A DNA stretch of 64,000 nucleotides from CAYNVS01 sp964400725 (GCA_964400725.1 CAYNVS010000014.1:9146-73145), one strand, 5' to 3'. Positions 1-9,496 are shown, numbered from the stretch's first letter. A program made the numbers and translations. The notes: a model not told the origin generated them from the sequence alone.

Positions 1-138
1 ACCGCGTCTCAGTACGACGACAACGTCGACGGCAATTCCATTAACCGCTGCGCGAACGGAACCGACACGAACGACAACGGCGCGGATTTTAAAAAGAGCT
101 CGACCGTTACGCCCTGCGCCGCCAACGTCTGCCCGTAA
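1..138 (+). CDS. C-terminal end of a lamin-tail-domain-like secreted protein (5' truncated)
   Basis: The reading frame enters from before the window and ends at TAA 136-138, leaving 45 residues. The visible end has the shape of a lamin tail domain (LTD): an Asn/Asp-rich turn, a short 'SINRCANGTDTNDNGADF' stretch, then a Thr-Pro and a terminal 'AANVCP'. LTDs are immunoglobulin-like domains common in secreted bacterial nucleases and surface proteins. The two cysteines flanking the terminal strand could form a disulfide, which fits export. It is followed by a strong terminator, so it is the last gene of its own unit. The neighbouring 5'-nucleotidase makes a link to extracellular nucleic-acid degradation attractive but unproven. 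The family call rests on a short tail only. Confidence 0.5.
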   Translation, partial: TASQYDDNVDGNSINRCANGTDTNDNGADFKKSSTVTPCAANVCP

Positions 139-163
139 AGCGGCCGCGCAAAAGCAAAACTTT

Positions 164-198
164 AATAGGCAGGCTATTTGTACGGCCTGCCTATTTTG
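164..198 (+). terminator. intrinsic terminator of the truncated first gene
   Basis: An 11-bp perfect stem, 164-174 pairing with 185-195, encloses a 10-nt loop and is followed by a short T-rich stretch. It lies 26 nt after the stop codon of the preceding gene. Confidence 0.8.
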
Positions 199-277
199 AT
201 GTTTGAAAAAAGCCCGTTTCCCGGATAAAATCCGAGGGGCGGACGCAGTTTGACTTCTGCACCAAAAAGGCGCCGCA

Positions 278-2938
278 ATGCGAAAGACACCGCTTTTAAT
301 TCTTACGGCAGCGCTGCTTGCGCTGACTCTCTTCGGTTTCGCCGGATGCGACAGAACCGTGGACGAGCCCGTTCTTGGGGCGATTCCAAAGAGCGCGCCG
401 AAAAAACTAACTTTTTTTCACACCAGCGACACGCATTCCAAGGTCATTCCATTTATGGGAGACCCGACCGCTAACGGCACCGACAGACGGATGGGAATGC
501 TGCGTCCGGACTCGAATCCGTACGGCGGAATTGCGAGACTCGCGACGCTTTTAAAATGGCAGCGCGAACTTTCCGGCGCTAACTTTTACATAGACTCCGG
601 CGACATATTTCAGGGGCATCCGATATTCAATATGTTCAAAGGGCGCGTCGAGGCGCTGGGGATGCACTATGTAGGAGCCGACGTAATGGCGATAGGCAAC
701 CACGAATTCGACAACGGAACCGCCAAGCTGGTCGAGCAGCTAGAAATGGTCGTTGACAGGCCGTTCTTTTTGCTGGCCAACTACGTATTTGAAGACCCGT
801 CGTTAGAGGCTAACCAGAAGCTCGCGGAGCTCGTGCGGCCGTACGTAATATTGGAAAAAGACGGCTACCGAGTCGGCATTATCGGCATGGGCGATTACGA
901 ATCGGTTACAAGCCTTTCAATTTACGGCAATTCGCTGGGCGTTATGGCTCTCGATCCGGTCGAAACTATAAACGGCCTTGCGGCGCAGCTTAAGCCTTTT
1001 GTCGATTTAATTGTGGTTGACAGCCACATGGGAATAGACTGGGACAAGGACGTTTTCAAAAAAACAAGAGGAGTCGGTCTCGTTTTCGGCGGACACAGTC
1101 ATGTAATTACAAATCCGCCCTTGCAGCTTATCAATCAGGAAGGAAAAAAAGTCGTCGTCATGCACTCCGGCGTCGATATGAAGTATTTAGGACGGCTGGA
1201 CGTAATAGCGCAGGATTACGAGATAATCGACTTCGAGCACCGCATTTTTGCAATCGACAGCAAATGCCGCCGCTGCGTATTTGAAAGCGGCGAAGTTGTG
1301 GAGAACCTCGGCAAAGCCTACCCCGAAACGCAGGATTACCGCCCGTGCCGCATTCTTTCGCCGTGGGACGTAAACAACAAACTTAGCCTTTACAACGTTT
1401 CTACCGGCGGGGCGGTATGGTTTTACGGAGTCGCGGCGACCAGCGAGCAGTTCAGCGCGGCGAGCAACCTCAACGGAGTTTTCGTCAACGACCGTACGGT
1501 CGGCCCGTACGCGGGCATTCAGGTCATTTGGGACAAAGCCGAATCTTCTTCAGCGGTGGAAGGGATTATTAAAAAAGACTCGCTGCTCGAAATAACCGGA
1601 ACTATGGACGAATATTACGGCGCGCGCCAGATTCGAGCGACGAAAATCAAGGTTCTTGGCGGCTCTGAAACGATACCTGCGGTTGTAATACCAGATCCGG
1701 CGTCAATCGCCAACAAGGGAGCTAAGGCCGAGGATTACTCCGGAACGCTGGTTGAGGTGCGCAACGTAACGGTAACGGACGACGCGCTGGGACACGGCAA
1801 CTTTGCGGTCTCCGGCGGTTTGGTCGTCGCGCCCAAACTGGCGAGCTTTCAGCTGCCCGCCGCCGGGAAAAAATACGCCGCTCTCCGCGGAATTTTAACT
1901 TACGCTTACGGCGCTTTTACTCTTTATCCGCGAGGTTCCTACGACATGATCGAAGAAGGCGCCGCCGATCCGTTGGGAGCTTACAGCGTTCCAGAAGAGG
2001 CTCTCGCGCTAGTTTCGCAAAGCCCTTCGACGACCGGAATCTGCGAGGAGTATATTATCCCGGAAGACGCCGAGCTTAAAAACATGCTGCGCCCCTTCAA
2101 AGAAGCTCTCAACGTCGCGCAGGACACCGATAAAATAATCGCTTCGAGCAAGACCGGTTTTTTGCGTAAGGAAGACGCGAATAAAAAATGCGCGAACGAC
2201 GAAGGGTGTTGTCTTGGGCAGAAATGCGGGGACGACGGTCAGTGCGCCGATTCTACCGGAGACTCGGCTTACGGCGGGCCGTGCAACGGCGAAGGCGACT
2301 GTAAAACGGACGAAACGTGCGATTACGACGCGGGCGTTTGCATAAAAATAATACGCGGCGACAGTCCGCTGGGAAATTTAATCTCGGATTCTATGCGGCT
2401 TTTCCCGCGGTTGTCCGCCGACTTCTCTATTACAAACAGCTTGGGAATACGCACCGACTTTCCCGGAGGCGATTTGACTGTAGGCAAACTGTACGAGGTT
2501 TTCCCGTTCGAGAATTCGCTGGCTTTAGTCTTTCTTTCCGGCATAGAAACTCAGCAGCTTTTCGATTTCGTGGCAAAGAAATCGGGCGAGCGCGGATGCG
2601 CCAATCAAGTTCAATTTTCGGGCGTGCAGGTCGTAATCGACTGCGAAAAGAGGCTCGCGAAAGAAATCGTCGTCGGAGACAAATTGGAAAACGTCGGCAA
2701 ACCCGGTTTTGCGGGGACGGTCGTGGTGCACAATTACAAGCTGGTCGCGCCGTTTGTTACGTTCGTCGTCGCCACCAACGACTACATGGCTGGCGGCGGG
2801 TCGGGCTTCAACGTCTTCAGATACAACACGACGCAGTTCAACACCATGATAAGTCTTCGCGACGTCCTCGTGGACTACCTTTCCCGCGAAAAGATTGACA
2901 GATGCCTAATAGATTACAGGGCGAAGATGAAGCAATGA
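278..2938 (+). CDS. 5'-nucleotidase / metallophosphatase lipoprotein with inserted OB-like and Cys-rich segments
   Basis: 886 residues. The signal peptide ends in a lipobox (GFAGC, Cys24), so a lipid-anchored envelope protein is predicted. A calcineurin-like metallophosphatase domain (about 44-330) shows all metal-ligand motifs: HTSDTH (D51, H53), DSGD (about 107), GNHEFD (about 141), SHMG (about 248) and GGHSHV (about 270). Residues about 360-620 are beta-rich and look like one or two OB-fold (DUF5689/YhcR-type) modules. A Cys-rich stretch of a dozen cysteines (about 638-690) interrupts the junction with the 5'-nucleotidase C-terminal domain (about 694-870, ending near 'NDYMAGGGSGF'), which binds the nucleobase in UshA-type enzymes. 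Typical UshA is about 550 residues, so the insertions are real additions. Expected activity is release of phosphate from extracellular nucleotides. The stop overlaps the next start (ATGA). Confidence 0.85.
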   Translation: MRKTPLLILTAALLALTLFGFAGCDRTVDEPVLGAIPKSAPKKLTFFHTSDTHSKVIPFMGDPTANGTDRRMGMLRPDSNPYGGIARLATLLKWQRELSGANFYIDSGDIFQGHPIFNMFKGRVEALGMHYVGADVMAIGNHEFDNGTAKLVEQLEMVVDRPFFLLANYVFEDPSLEANQKLAELVRPYVILEKDGYRVGIIGMGDYESVTSLSIYGNSLGVMALDPVETINGLAAQLKPFVDLIVVDSHMGIDWDKDVFKKTRGVGLVFGGHSHVITNPPLQLINQEGKKVVVMHSGVDMKYLGRLDVIAQDYEIIDFEHRIFAIDSKCRRCVFESGEVVENLGKAYPETQDYRPCRILSPWDVNNKLSLYNVSTGGAVWFYGVAATSEQFSAASNLNGVFVNDRTVGPYAGIQVIWDKAESSSAVEGIIKKDSLLEITGTMDEYYGARQIRATKIKVLGGSETIPAVVIPDPASIANKGAKAEDYSGTLVEVRNVTVTDDALGHGNFAVSGGLVVAPKLASFQLPAAGKKYAALRGILTYAYGAFTLYPRGSYDMIEEGAADPLGAYSVPEEALALVSQSPSTTGICEEYIIPEDAELKNMLRPFKEALNVAQDTDKIIASSKTGFLRKEDANKKCANDEGCCLGQKCGDDGQCADSTGDSAYGGPCNGEGDCKTDETCDYDAGVCIKIIRGDSPLGNLISDSMRLFPRLSADFSITNSLGIRTDFPGGDLTVGKLYEVFPFENSLALVFLSGIETQQLFDFVAKKSGERGCANQVQFSGVQVVIDCEKRLAKEIVVGDKLENVGKPGFAGTVVVHNYKLVAPFVTFVVATNDYMAGGGSGFNVFRYNTTQFNTMISLRDVLVDYLSREKIDRCLIDYRAKMKQ

Positions 2939-4143
2939 AAACTACAAAACGCAATATCGCGGCGGTTTTGGCCGCGGCGGCCATACTCGCTCTTTTCGGA
3001 GCGGCGGGATGCAGCCAAAGCTCGAATCCGCTGCTTCAGGGCGGCGGGCTTACAAGCTCCATAGCTTATCTCGACGTTAAAATTACCGGCCAGACTCCGG
3101 CTTCGACCGGCGACGCGCGCCCAGCATTCGACGCGGAGGTTAAAATCGACTTCGACGTAACGGCCGTAAACGCGAACGGATCCAAGGCGGCCTCCTACTC
3201 TGGAGTTTTCGAGATTAAGCCGACCAGCGGAATAATCGTCGCGGCTTCGCCGCACTTTGCGGTTGCGGACGACAAATCGTCGGCCAGAGGAACTCTTGCC
3301 GGCGGCTCGCTTGCCGGCGGCAGCCTGACGGTAAAATACGGCTGGGGAGAAGTAAGGCTTATAGCGGTCGAGATGGTTCCGGATATTCTTGACAAATTCC
3401 GCTACGGCCCTAACGGAACTGTTACTGGCTACGTAAAGGGCGCGGCGGCGGGCGCGGCCAAACCGGTTTATTTCGCGCGCGCAAGCATAGATACGCTTAA
3501 TAAAATACGCGTATCAGCGACGGCGGCGGGGTTCAAGAGCGTAATTGAGAACAAGGGCGTGATTATTGACTACGGCGCGATGGTAGTAACCGGCGCGACG
3601 GTTGACGGCTTTTTTGTAACCGACATATCGGTTCCAGGTTATAAATACGCAAGCGTTTACGTTTACACCATGAGCGCGCCGACGGTTGACGTGGGAAGCG
3701 TCGTAAAGTATCTCGCCGGTCAGTACCAAAATTTTTACGAATTCATAGAAATTTCGGGAAGCGCCGCATACGACGAAATCGGCTTCGATAAAACCAAAGT
3801 TCCGCTTCCAATAGAGCTTACGGCCGATTCGTTCGCCGACGTTTACAACAAGGTCGCGCCGTATCAAAGCGCGCTTGTCCGCCTGAGCAATATTTACGTT
3901 CAAACGATGTCGGCGTCGGACGAAGAGAGCTACAGGAAATACGGGCAATGGCCCGCGGGCTTCGACAAATCGAGCAAAACTTTTTACTTTTTCACGACCG
4001 ACACCGTTCCGCAGTTTAACCCGCACGATTACGCTGGAACCGACAAAACGTTTACAATTACCGGCAATCTGCGCGCGCACAGCGCGACGTACATCATACA
4101 ACCCAGAGGCGCGGCGGACATAGCCGGTTTCGTTACAAAATGA
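2935..4143 (+). CDS. lipoprotein with OB-like C-terminal region, unknown function
   Basis: 402 residues. I chose ATG 2935, which overlaps the upstream TGA and is followed at once by a signal peptide with lipobox GAAGC; an in-frame ATG at 2902 would only add a hydrophilic leader. The C-terminal half (about 255-400) is beta-rich and ends in 'ITGNLRAHSATYIIQPRG', resembling the end of the OB-like insert of the upstream nucleotidase ('LTYAYGAFTLYPRG'). The two proteins therefore probably share a domain of the DUF5689/OB type. I recognise no catalytic motif. Translational coupling on both sides suggests a binding or scaffold partner of the nucleotidase and the downstream barrel. Confidence 0.7.
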   Translation: MKTTKRNIAAVLAAAAILALFGAAGCSQSSNPLLQGGGLTSSIAYLDVKITGQTPASTGDARPAFDAEVKIDFDVTAVNANGSKAASYSGVFEIKPTSGIIVAASPHFAVADDKSSARGTLAGGSLAGGSLTVKYGWGEVRLIAVEMVPDILDKFRYGPNGTVTGYVKGAAAGAAKPVYFARASIDTLNKIRVSATAAGFKSVIENKGVIIDYGAMVVTGATVDGFFVTDISVPGYKYASVYVYTMSAPTVDVGSVVKYLAGQYQNFYEFIEISGSAAYDEIGFDKTKVPLPIELTADSFADVYNKVAPYQSALVRLSNIYVQTMSASDEESYRKYGQWPAGFDKSSKTFYFFTTDTVPQFNPHDYAGTDKTFTITGNLRAHSATYIIQPRGAADIAGFVTK

Positions 4144-4157
4144 AGCGCGAGGAAAAT

Positions 4158-5990
4158 ATGAAGAAGATTTTTTACGCAATTATTGCGGCGTCGGCCTTGA
4201 CGGCCTTCGCTTTCGGCGCGGGCGCCGCCGAGAACGGAGACGCTTCCGGCGACGCCAAGAAAGCAGAGGAGAGCAAACTTAAGGACAAAAAGCCGCTGGG
4301 CGACTTTTTGGACGTCAAGCTCACCTTCACTTTTTCGGACGACAACGTAATGCACAACGACAGTTTTACGCCGTCCATCGACATTAATACCGGAAGACAC
4401 GACTTTGACAACGCGGTAAACATAGCCGACACGCATCTGGTCGTTTACAAAAATCTCGAAGGATTTTTGACGGGCGTTTTTACCGAGGCGGCTCTTGTGC
4501 TGCGGTTTGCCTACGTTGAGGACGGCAAATACGCGCTGAAGGACGACGGTTCATTTCTCGGCCTTCGCTATAAATTCAACGACAGCTCGAAAAACTACGT
4601 GGAAATTAACGGCTTTCCGATAAATGCGCAGCGGTTTCTTATGGGGTATTCCTTCGAGCTGACGTGGGGCGGCAGCGCGTCGTGGCCGCAGAACCTCGCG
4701 CCGGTTCCCGGAGCCAGACTGCTGGGCAAATTCAGCCCGGTTGAAATTTTGGACGCTTATCTTTTCGCCGGAATAAAGACCCGTCAGCAGACCAACCGCG
4801 ACGAGCTGGATTCGTCCACCGGAGCCAGCACGGGAAGCGCGAAAACGGTTTACGCCGGTCTTTTCGGCGGAGGCGCGGCCGTTGCCTTGGACGGACAGTC
4901 GGACGAGCCGATTATGCTTTCGTTGGATATTTGCGGCGGTTTCATTCAAAAGGGCGACAACCCTCAGATTAACGAAATGGACCTTAAAAACGTCGGCCTC
5001 GAATCTTCTAAAGACGACATACTGGCGACAGGCGTTTCGTTAAACGCGGCAGCGGCGATCGGCGATCCGATAGGCGACCCGATAGATCTCAAACTCTACC
5101 GCAGAGACCCGCGCAATCTTTTCGTCGATCCGACCGCAAAGGCGAAGGAAAAGGGAATTTACGCTTTGTCGCTTTCTTTCGATATGACTTACATGCGCGA
5201 AAATCTGCGCAAATACACCGACGCGCCCGGCTCCGATTCCATTGCCGACTCTCCGGCGGGAACGTACGACGGCCCCAACGGAACGCTCGCGGCTAATTTA
5301 TACGGCGTAACCGCCAACGACCGCCGCATCGCCACGTCAAACTTCGACGCGCTCGGTTTCGCGGTTAACTGGAAGGCCAGACTGACGATAGGCGACGTGA
5401 GAATGCGCTACATGGGCGCTTACATTTACCGCAATCTTCAGTTTTTGCTGTTCGACGGCCCGCACGGCGATCCCCCCTTCTATGCCTTCCCTGAGAATAA
5501 ATATCTCGACGATCCCTCGACGAGCTTTAAAGACGCTGAAATTACTCTCAAGGGCGAACACCGCATTCGCAACAGCATAGACGTCAAGTTCAACTCGATT
5601 CACCTTACGCTTGGAACGACGAGCGAAATATTGATGCCGGCCACCAAAACGCTGACGCTCAGAGCGTCCGACGGACAGGGCGGTTACGAAACGCACAAGT
5701 ACGTAACGGTTTACAAAGACAAGGAAACCAGCGCTTCCACTCAGTATCTCACGCGCCAAATCCGCGCCGTTTTGCCGGTCGATTTCAGCGGCAAGACGAT
5801 TTACGAGCAGAAGTTCATGGCGCGCTACGAATTCTCCGAGCTTTTGTGGGCGCAGTTTGAAGTCGGCTATATGCGAGACCTTAACATGTTTAAATACGCG
5901 ACCAGCGGCATGAACCTCAAAAAGGTTTACGAGGACGACGACGTAACCAATCCGGTAAGCGTCGCGATAATGCTGCAAGCCAAGTTCTAA
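4158..5990 (+). CDS. predicted outer-membrane beta-barrel protein
   Basis: 610 residues from ATG 4158, which has a GAGG ribosome-binding site at 4148-4151 and begins a clean Sec signal peptide (cleavage near AGA-AENG). The ATG at 4140 overlaps the upstream stop but adds six charged residues before the signal. The mature protein has alternating polar and aromatic segments throughout ('LRFAYVEDG', 'AQFEVGYMRDL') and ends in Phe ('IMLQAKF'), the usual signal for BAM-dependent barrel assembly. Length would allow a large porin or transporter barrel. No TonB box or plug domain is obvious. Together with two upstream lipoproteins it may import products of the nucleotidase; that role is inference. Confidence 0.7.
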   Translation: MKKIFYAIIAASALTAFAFGAGAAENGDASGDAKKAEESKLKDKKPLGDFLDVKLTFTFSDDNVMHNDSFTPSIDINTGRHDFDNAVNIADTHLVVYKNLEGFLTGVFTEAALVLRFAYVEDGKYALKDDGSFLGLRYKFNDSSKNYVEINGFPINAQRFLMGYSFELTWGGSASWPQNLAPVPGARLLGKFSPVEILDAYLFAGIKTRQQTNRDELDSSTGASTGSAKTVYAGLFGGGAAVALDGQSDEPIMLSLDICGGFIQKGDNPQINEMDLKNVGLESSKDDILATGVSLNAAAAIGDPIGDPIDLKLYRRDPRNLFVDPTAKAKEKGIYALSLSFDMTYMRENLRKYTDAPGSDSIADSPAGTYDGPNGTLAANLYGVTANDRRIATSNFDALGFAVNWKARLTIGDVRMRYMGAYIYRNLQFLLFDGPHGDPPFYAFPENKYLDDPSTSFKDAEITLKGEHRIRNSIDVKFNSIHLTLGTTSEILMPATKTLTLRASDGQGGYETHKYVTVYKDKETSASTQYLTRQIRAVLPVDFSGKTIYEQKFMARYEFSELLWAQFEVGYMRDLNMFKYATSGMNLKKVYEDDDVTNPVSVAIMLQAKF

Positions 5991-6514
5991 TGGTTTTCAT
6001 ACGCCCAGCGGACGCCGCCGACGCAGAGGCGATAGCTTCCGTCAGGCATCAGGCGTGGCTGACCGCCTATAGGGGAATCGTTTGCGACGAATATCTCGAC
6101 GCGATGACCGTCGAAGAGTCGAACGGCATAATATACGCGGCGCTCGTAGAAAAAAAAGAAAATTTTTTCGTCGCGATTGACGACTCAGGAACCGTGATCG
6201 GGTTTTGCGCGGCCGGAAAAGAACGCTCCGGGCGTTTCGGCTGCTGCGGCGAACTTTACGCGATTTATCTTTTGAAGGAATTCCGCCGCGCGGGCGCAGG
6301 CCGCAGACTGGTCGCGGCGGCCGCGGCGCGTTTGCTAAAAACCGGTTATGCGGACATGATGGTTTGGGTTCTCGAAAAAAATCCTTCAGCCGCTTTTTAC
6401 GAAAAGCTGGGCGCGAAAAAAATCGGCGGCGTAACCGTAAAAATAGGAGAAGAGGAATTTATGGAACTGGCGTACGTTTTTAACGGCTTGGCCGCTCTCG
6501 CGGAGAAGGACTAA
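5990..6514 (+). CDS. GNAT-family N-acetyltransferase
   Basis: 174 residues, starting on the last base of the preceding stop codon (TAATG). The start 'VFIRPADAADAEAIASVR' is the classical GNAT strand beta1/alpha1. The acetyl-CoA pyrophosphate-binding loop is seen as RRAGAGR (about residues 103-109), following 'LYAIYLLKEF'. The terminal 'NPSAAFYEKLGAKKIG' is the usual GNAT motif B. Function is transfer of an acetyl group from acetyl-CoA to an amine, but the substrate cannot be read from sequence. It is the last gene of the operon and could be unrelated to the envelope genes before it. Confidence 0.85.
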   Translation: MVFIRPADAADAEAIASVRHQAWLTAYRGIVCDEYLDAMTVEESNGIIYAALVEKKENFFVAIDDSGTVIGFCAAGKERSGRFGCCGELYAIYLLKEFRRAGAGRRLVAAAAARLLKTGYADMMVWVLEKNPSAAFYEKLGAKKIGGVTVKIGEEEFMELAYVFNGLAALAEKD

Positions 6515-6673
6515 TAAAATATTAACGATAACAAGAAGTTATAGAAATTAACATTAATTATTCAATATTTACTTTACAACAAGATAAGTAGCTATTAAAC
6601 TTTTGAAGTTATGAAGCCGCCGTTTAACCGCGGCGTCTAACGGCTCTTGTGGAATTTTTTAGAGAGGCGAAAA

Positions 6674-8746
6674 ATGGAAGTAACCTGCCCAAGTTGCGGA
6701 GTGGTGTTCGATTCTCCCGAAGTTCGTCCGGGCGAAGCGGTGGAGGTAAGCTGTCCTATCTGCGGGACGTCGTTCGAGGTGGCTCTGCAATCCAGAATTA
6801 TTATGAAAAGCCCGACCATGGCGGCGAGCTCCGTTTCTCAGTCCGTATCCAACGCGGAGGCGGCTCAAAAGAAAAAGGAAGACGAAGCTCTGGCGCGCAA
6901 GGCGGAAGAGGAAAGAGCCGCGCGCGAACGCGAGGCGGCCGAGCGCAGAAAGCGCGAGGAAGAAGAGCGCAGGCGCAGAGAAGAAGAGGAAAGAATCAAG
7001 CGCGAGGTTGAAGAAGCGGCGCGCAAAAGGCGAGAAGAGGAAGCCGAGCGCAGAAGACAGGAAGAGGAGAGACTTCGCCGCGAGATGGAAGAGGCGGAGA
7101 ATAAGCGCAGGCTGGAAGAAGATCGCAAGCGCAAAGAAGCCGAAGAGGCTCGCAGGAAAGAAGAAGAAGAGCTGATAAGAAGGCAGGAAGAGCTGAAAAG
7201 ACTCGCCAAGATGAAAGAAGACGAGCTCGCGGCTTTGACGAAACAAGCGGAGGAGGCGAAGCGCAAGATAGAGGAAGAGCTGCTTAAAATGGCTAACGCG
7301 CCGACTCTGCCCCTAACGGAGCCTCAGAAAAAGGGCGGCGACGCGATTTCTGCACTGGAAGACATTTTGCAGCAAAAAGAGCAGGCGCAAGAAGACGGCG
7401 AATCAAGGAAGAGGACTCAGACTTCTAAACTTTCCGAGATAATCGCCGCGCCCGACATCAAAACGCTGAAGCCGGCCGAGCTCAAAGCCGAGCAGAAGCC
7501 TAAGGCGGAGCCGGCAAAAGAGCCGCCTAAACCGAGCGTTCAAATATTGATGCCCGAAGGCAGCGAGCCGTCTCCCGCCGCGCCTGCGTCCGCGTCGTCG
7601 CAGCGAGTCGCTCTCAAAGAGCCGCCGAAAGAGTTCCCGAAAGATCTTCCGAAAGAGCCCGTAAAAGAGCCGCCCAAACACGACTCATCGAAAAAACTGC
7701 CGGTTTCCAAGGAGCCTCCCAAGCCGGTTCCCGCAAAACCGGAGCCCGTTAGGCTTGCGCCGGCGCAATCCGCCAAACTTGATCCGCAAAAGCAGGTCAA
7801 ACCGGAGCCTCCCAAAGAGGCAAAACCGGCCTCTCCTCCGGTTTCGGCGCAAAAGGTTGAGCCGAGAACGCCGGATGTAGGCAAAGGCAAGGGCGGACGC
7901 GAGTCGTCCATAGTAAAACCGCCGCAGTGGAACCCGCCGCGCGCGCCGACGGATAAAGTCCGCTCGACGACCGAGGAAGTTCTTCTTGGAACCGGAAGCG
8001 TTTCCGGCTCGATAAGCGAGGAAAAGCACTTTTTCTCCGAGGAAGCGGTCGCGAAAGTCATAGCGGAAAGCAAGCCGCCCGATTTCAGCGATTTAGACGA
8101 CAAAGAGGCCAGAGCCCAGCATAAGAAACATATGACGAAGCTATTGCTCATTATCGGCGTAATAGTCGTAATGGCGGTCGCGGCGGTCATCATTCTAATG
8201 CAAACAATGGAGAAAAAAGATCAGGCGAAGAAGGAGCATAAAACCGCTTCTCAACTGATCGGCGCTCAGCCGACGGGCGAAGGCCAAGAAGAGAAGCTCA
8301 ACCTTGCAGAAGAAGAGCCGACGGTCGATTTAGGCGCGAAGAACAACGGCGGCAACGGCCTAAAGGAACAACCGAAGGAACAGAAGGAGCAGCCGAAGGA
8401 AGAACCGAAAAAAGAGGAATCTAAAAAGGAAGAGCCGAAAGAGCCCGTCGAAAAGAAGGAAAAGACTGAAGACAAGAAGGACAACGCAAAGAAGGAAATA
8501 GATTTGATAATGGAAGGCAGCAAAATGCTTTCCACCGGCAAATACGAGGAAGCCATCGTCAAATTCAAAGAGGCGATTAAGATAAACCCGAAAAATCCCA
8601 ACGCCTATAAAGGGCTGGGCGCGGCGAACGCCTTCCTTAAACGAAACAACGAAGCGGTAGCAAATTATTGCAAGTGTCTGCAATTGGGATACGCCGGACA
8701 GGACTTGGCTCAACTTAAGGCAATGGTCGAAGGTCAATGTAAATAA
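6674..8746 (+). CDS. MJ0042-type zinc-ribbon, coiled-coil, single-TM, TPR protein
   Basis: 690 residues from ATG 6674 (purine-rich AGAGAGGCGA upstream). Domains in order: an N-terminal zinc ribbon with two CxxC pairs ('CPSC', 'CPIC', residues 5-35), which is the MJ0042 finger; a long Glu/Arg/Lys-rich coiled coil (about 70-215); a Pro/Lys/Glu-rich TonB/TolA-like linker (about 270-430); one transmembrane helix (about 487-512, 'LLLIIGVIVVMAVAAVIILM'); a second K/E/P-rich linker; and a C-terminal TPR pair (about 615-690). Topology is probably cytoplasmic zinc ribbon, inner-membrane anchor and periplasmic TPR. The plan recalls myxobacterial GltJ/AgmX, which also joins an MJ0042 finger, a TM and TonB-like periplasmic parts, but it has TPRs instead of TonB domains. 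The spacer before it (6515-6673) is AT-rich and probably holds the promoter. Confidence 0.75.
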   Translation: MEVTCPSCGVVFDSPEVRPGEAVEVSCPICGTSFEVALQSRIIMKSPTMAASSVSQSVSNAEAAQKKKEDEALARKAEEERAAREREAAERRKREEEERRRREEEERIKREVEEAARKRREEEAERRRQEEERLRREMEEAENKRRLEEDRKRKEAEEARRKEEEELIRRQEELKRLAKMKEDELAALTKQAEEAKRKIEEELLKMANAPTLPLTEPQKKGGDAISALEDILQQKEQAQEDGESRKRTQTSKLSEIIAAPDIKTLKPAELKAEQKPKAEPAKEPPKPSVQILMPEGSEPSPAAPASASSQRVALKEPPKEFPKDLPKEPVKEPPKHDSSKKLPVSKEPPKPVPAKPEPVRLAPAQSAKLDPQKQVKPEPPKEAKPASPPVSAQKVEPRTPDVGKGKGGRESSIVKPPQWNPPRAPTDKVRSTTEEVLLGTGSVSGSISEEKHFFSEEAVAKVIAESKPPDFSDLDDKEARAQHKKHMTKLLLIIGVIVVMAVAAVIILMQTMEKKDQAKKEHKTASQLIGAQPTGEGQEEKLNLAEEEPTVDLGAKNNGGNGLKEQPKEQKEQPKEEPKKEESKKEEPKEPVEKKEKTEDKKDNAKKEIDLIMEGSKMLSTGKYEEAIVKFKEAIKINPKNPNAYKGLGAANAFLKRNNEAVANYCKCLQLGYAGQDLAQLKAMVEGQCK

Positions 8747-8752
8747 AGCCGC

Positions 8753-9496
8753 ATGAATCCGCTTTACGGGCGGGGTTTGAAGGCTTTCGAAGAGCTCTTT
8801 TTCCCGGCCAAATGTTTAAGATGCCTGCGTCCGATAGAGATCGGCGCAGGCTTTCCCGTTTGTAAAGACTGCATGGGGACGTTCGAGCGGGTAAATCTTC
8901 CGTACTGCCGCCGGTGCATGCTGCCGTCGCCGATCTGCGGCGCGGACTGTCCGGACTGTTTAAGGCTGGGCGAGCCTTCGGAAACATTTTCCATTGCCAG
9001 ATCGCTTTCTCCCTACCGCGGTCTTTCGCGCGATTTGGTTCTGGCTCTTAAATACAAAAGGAGAAAATATCTCGCGCCTTTTCTTGCTATGATGCTTGAG
9101 GATATCGTTCGTCCGATCGTTCCCGCCGACGCTGAAGATTTTATTTTCGTTCCGGTTCCGCTTCATCCGCTCAGGCTGTTTGCGAGGGGCTTCAATCAGG
9201 CGGAGCTTATCGCTTCGGCCTTGGCGGAGAGATTCGCCGTTAAAATTTCGCCTTTCGCGCTCAAACGGAACAAATACACTTCTTCTCTGGCGTCGCTTGG
9301 GAAGAACGAGCGCGTGGAAGCTCTCGCTTCCCTCATCGAGCCGAACCGCCAGTTTTGCGGCCAAATAAAAGGCCGTTGCGCGGTTTTAATCGACGACGTT
9401 CTTACGACGGGCGCGACGGCGGCGGCCTGCGCGAAAGCGCTGCGCGAGGCGGGAGCGTCGGACGTGCGCGTGGTTACCGTATGCCGTACCTTATGA
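8753..9496 (+). CDS. comF: ComF-family phosphoribosyltransferase-like protein
   Basis: 247 residues. It carries the two N-terminal Cys-pair zinc motifs of ComF (CLRC and CKDC at about 23-44; CRRC at about 52 and CPDC at about 66) and the phosphoribosyltransferase PRPP loop 'VLIDDVLTTGAT' (about 212-223). The central 'VPVPLHPLRLFARGFNQAE' is the ComF signature. In competent bacteria ComF takes part in handling imported single-stranded DNA; in many others its role is unclear. Starts 6 nt after the upstream gene with no strong ribosome-binding site, so translation may be coupled. Confidence 0.9.
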   Translation: MNPLYGRGLKAFEELFFPAKCLRCLRPIEIGAGFPVCKDCMGTFERVNLPYCRRCMLPSPICGADCPDCLRLGEPSETFSIARSLSPYRGLSRDLVLALKYKRRKYLAPFLAMMLEDIVRPIVPADAEDFIFVPVPLHPLRLFARGFNQAELIASALAERFAVKISPFALKRNKYTSSLASLGKNERVEALASLIEPNRQFCGQIKGRCAVLIDDVLTTGATAAACAKALREAGASDVRVVTVCRTL

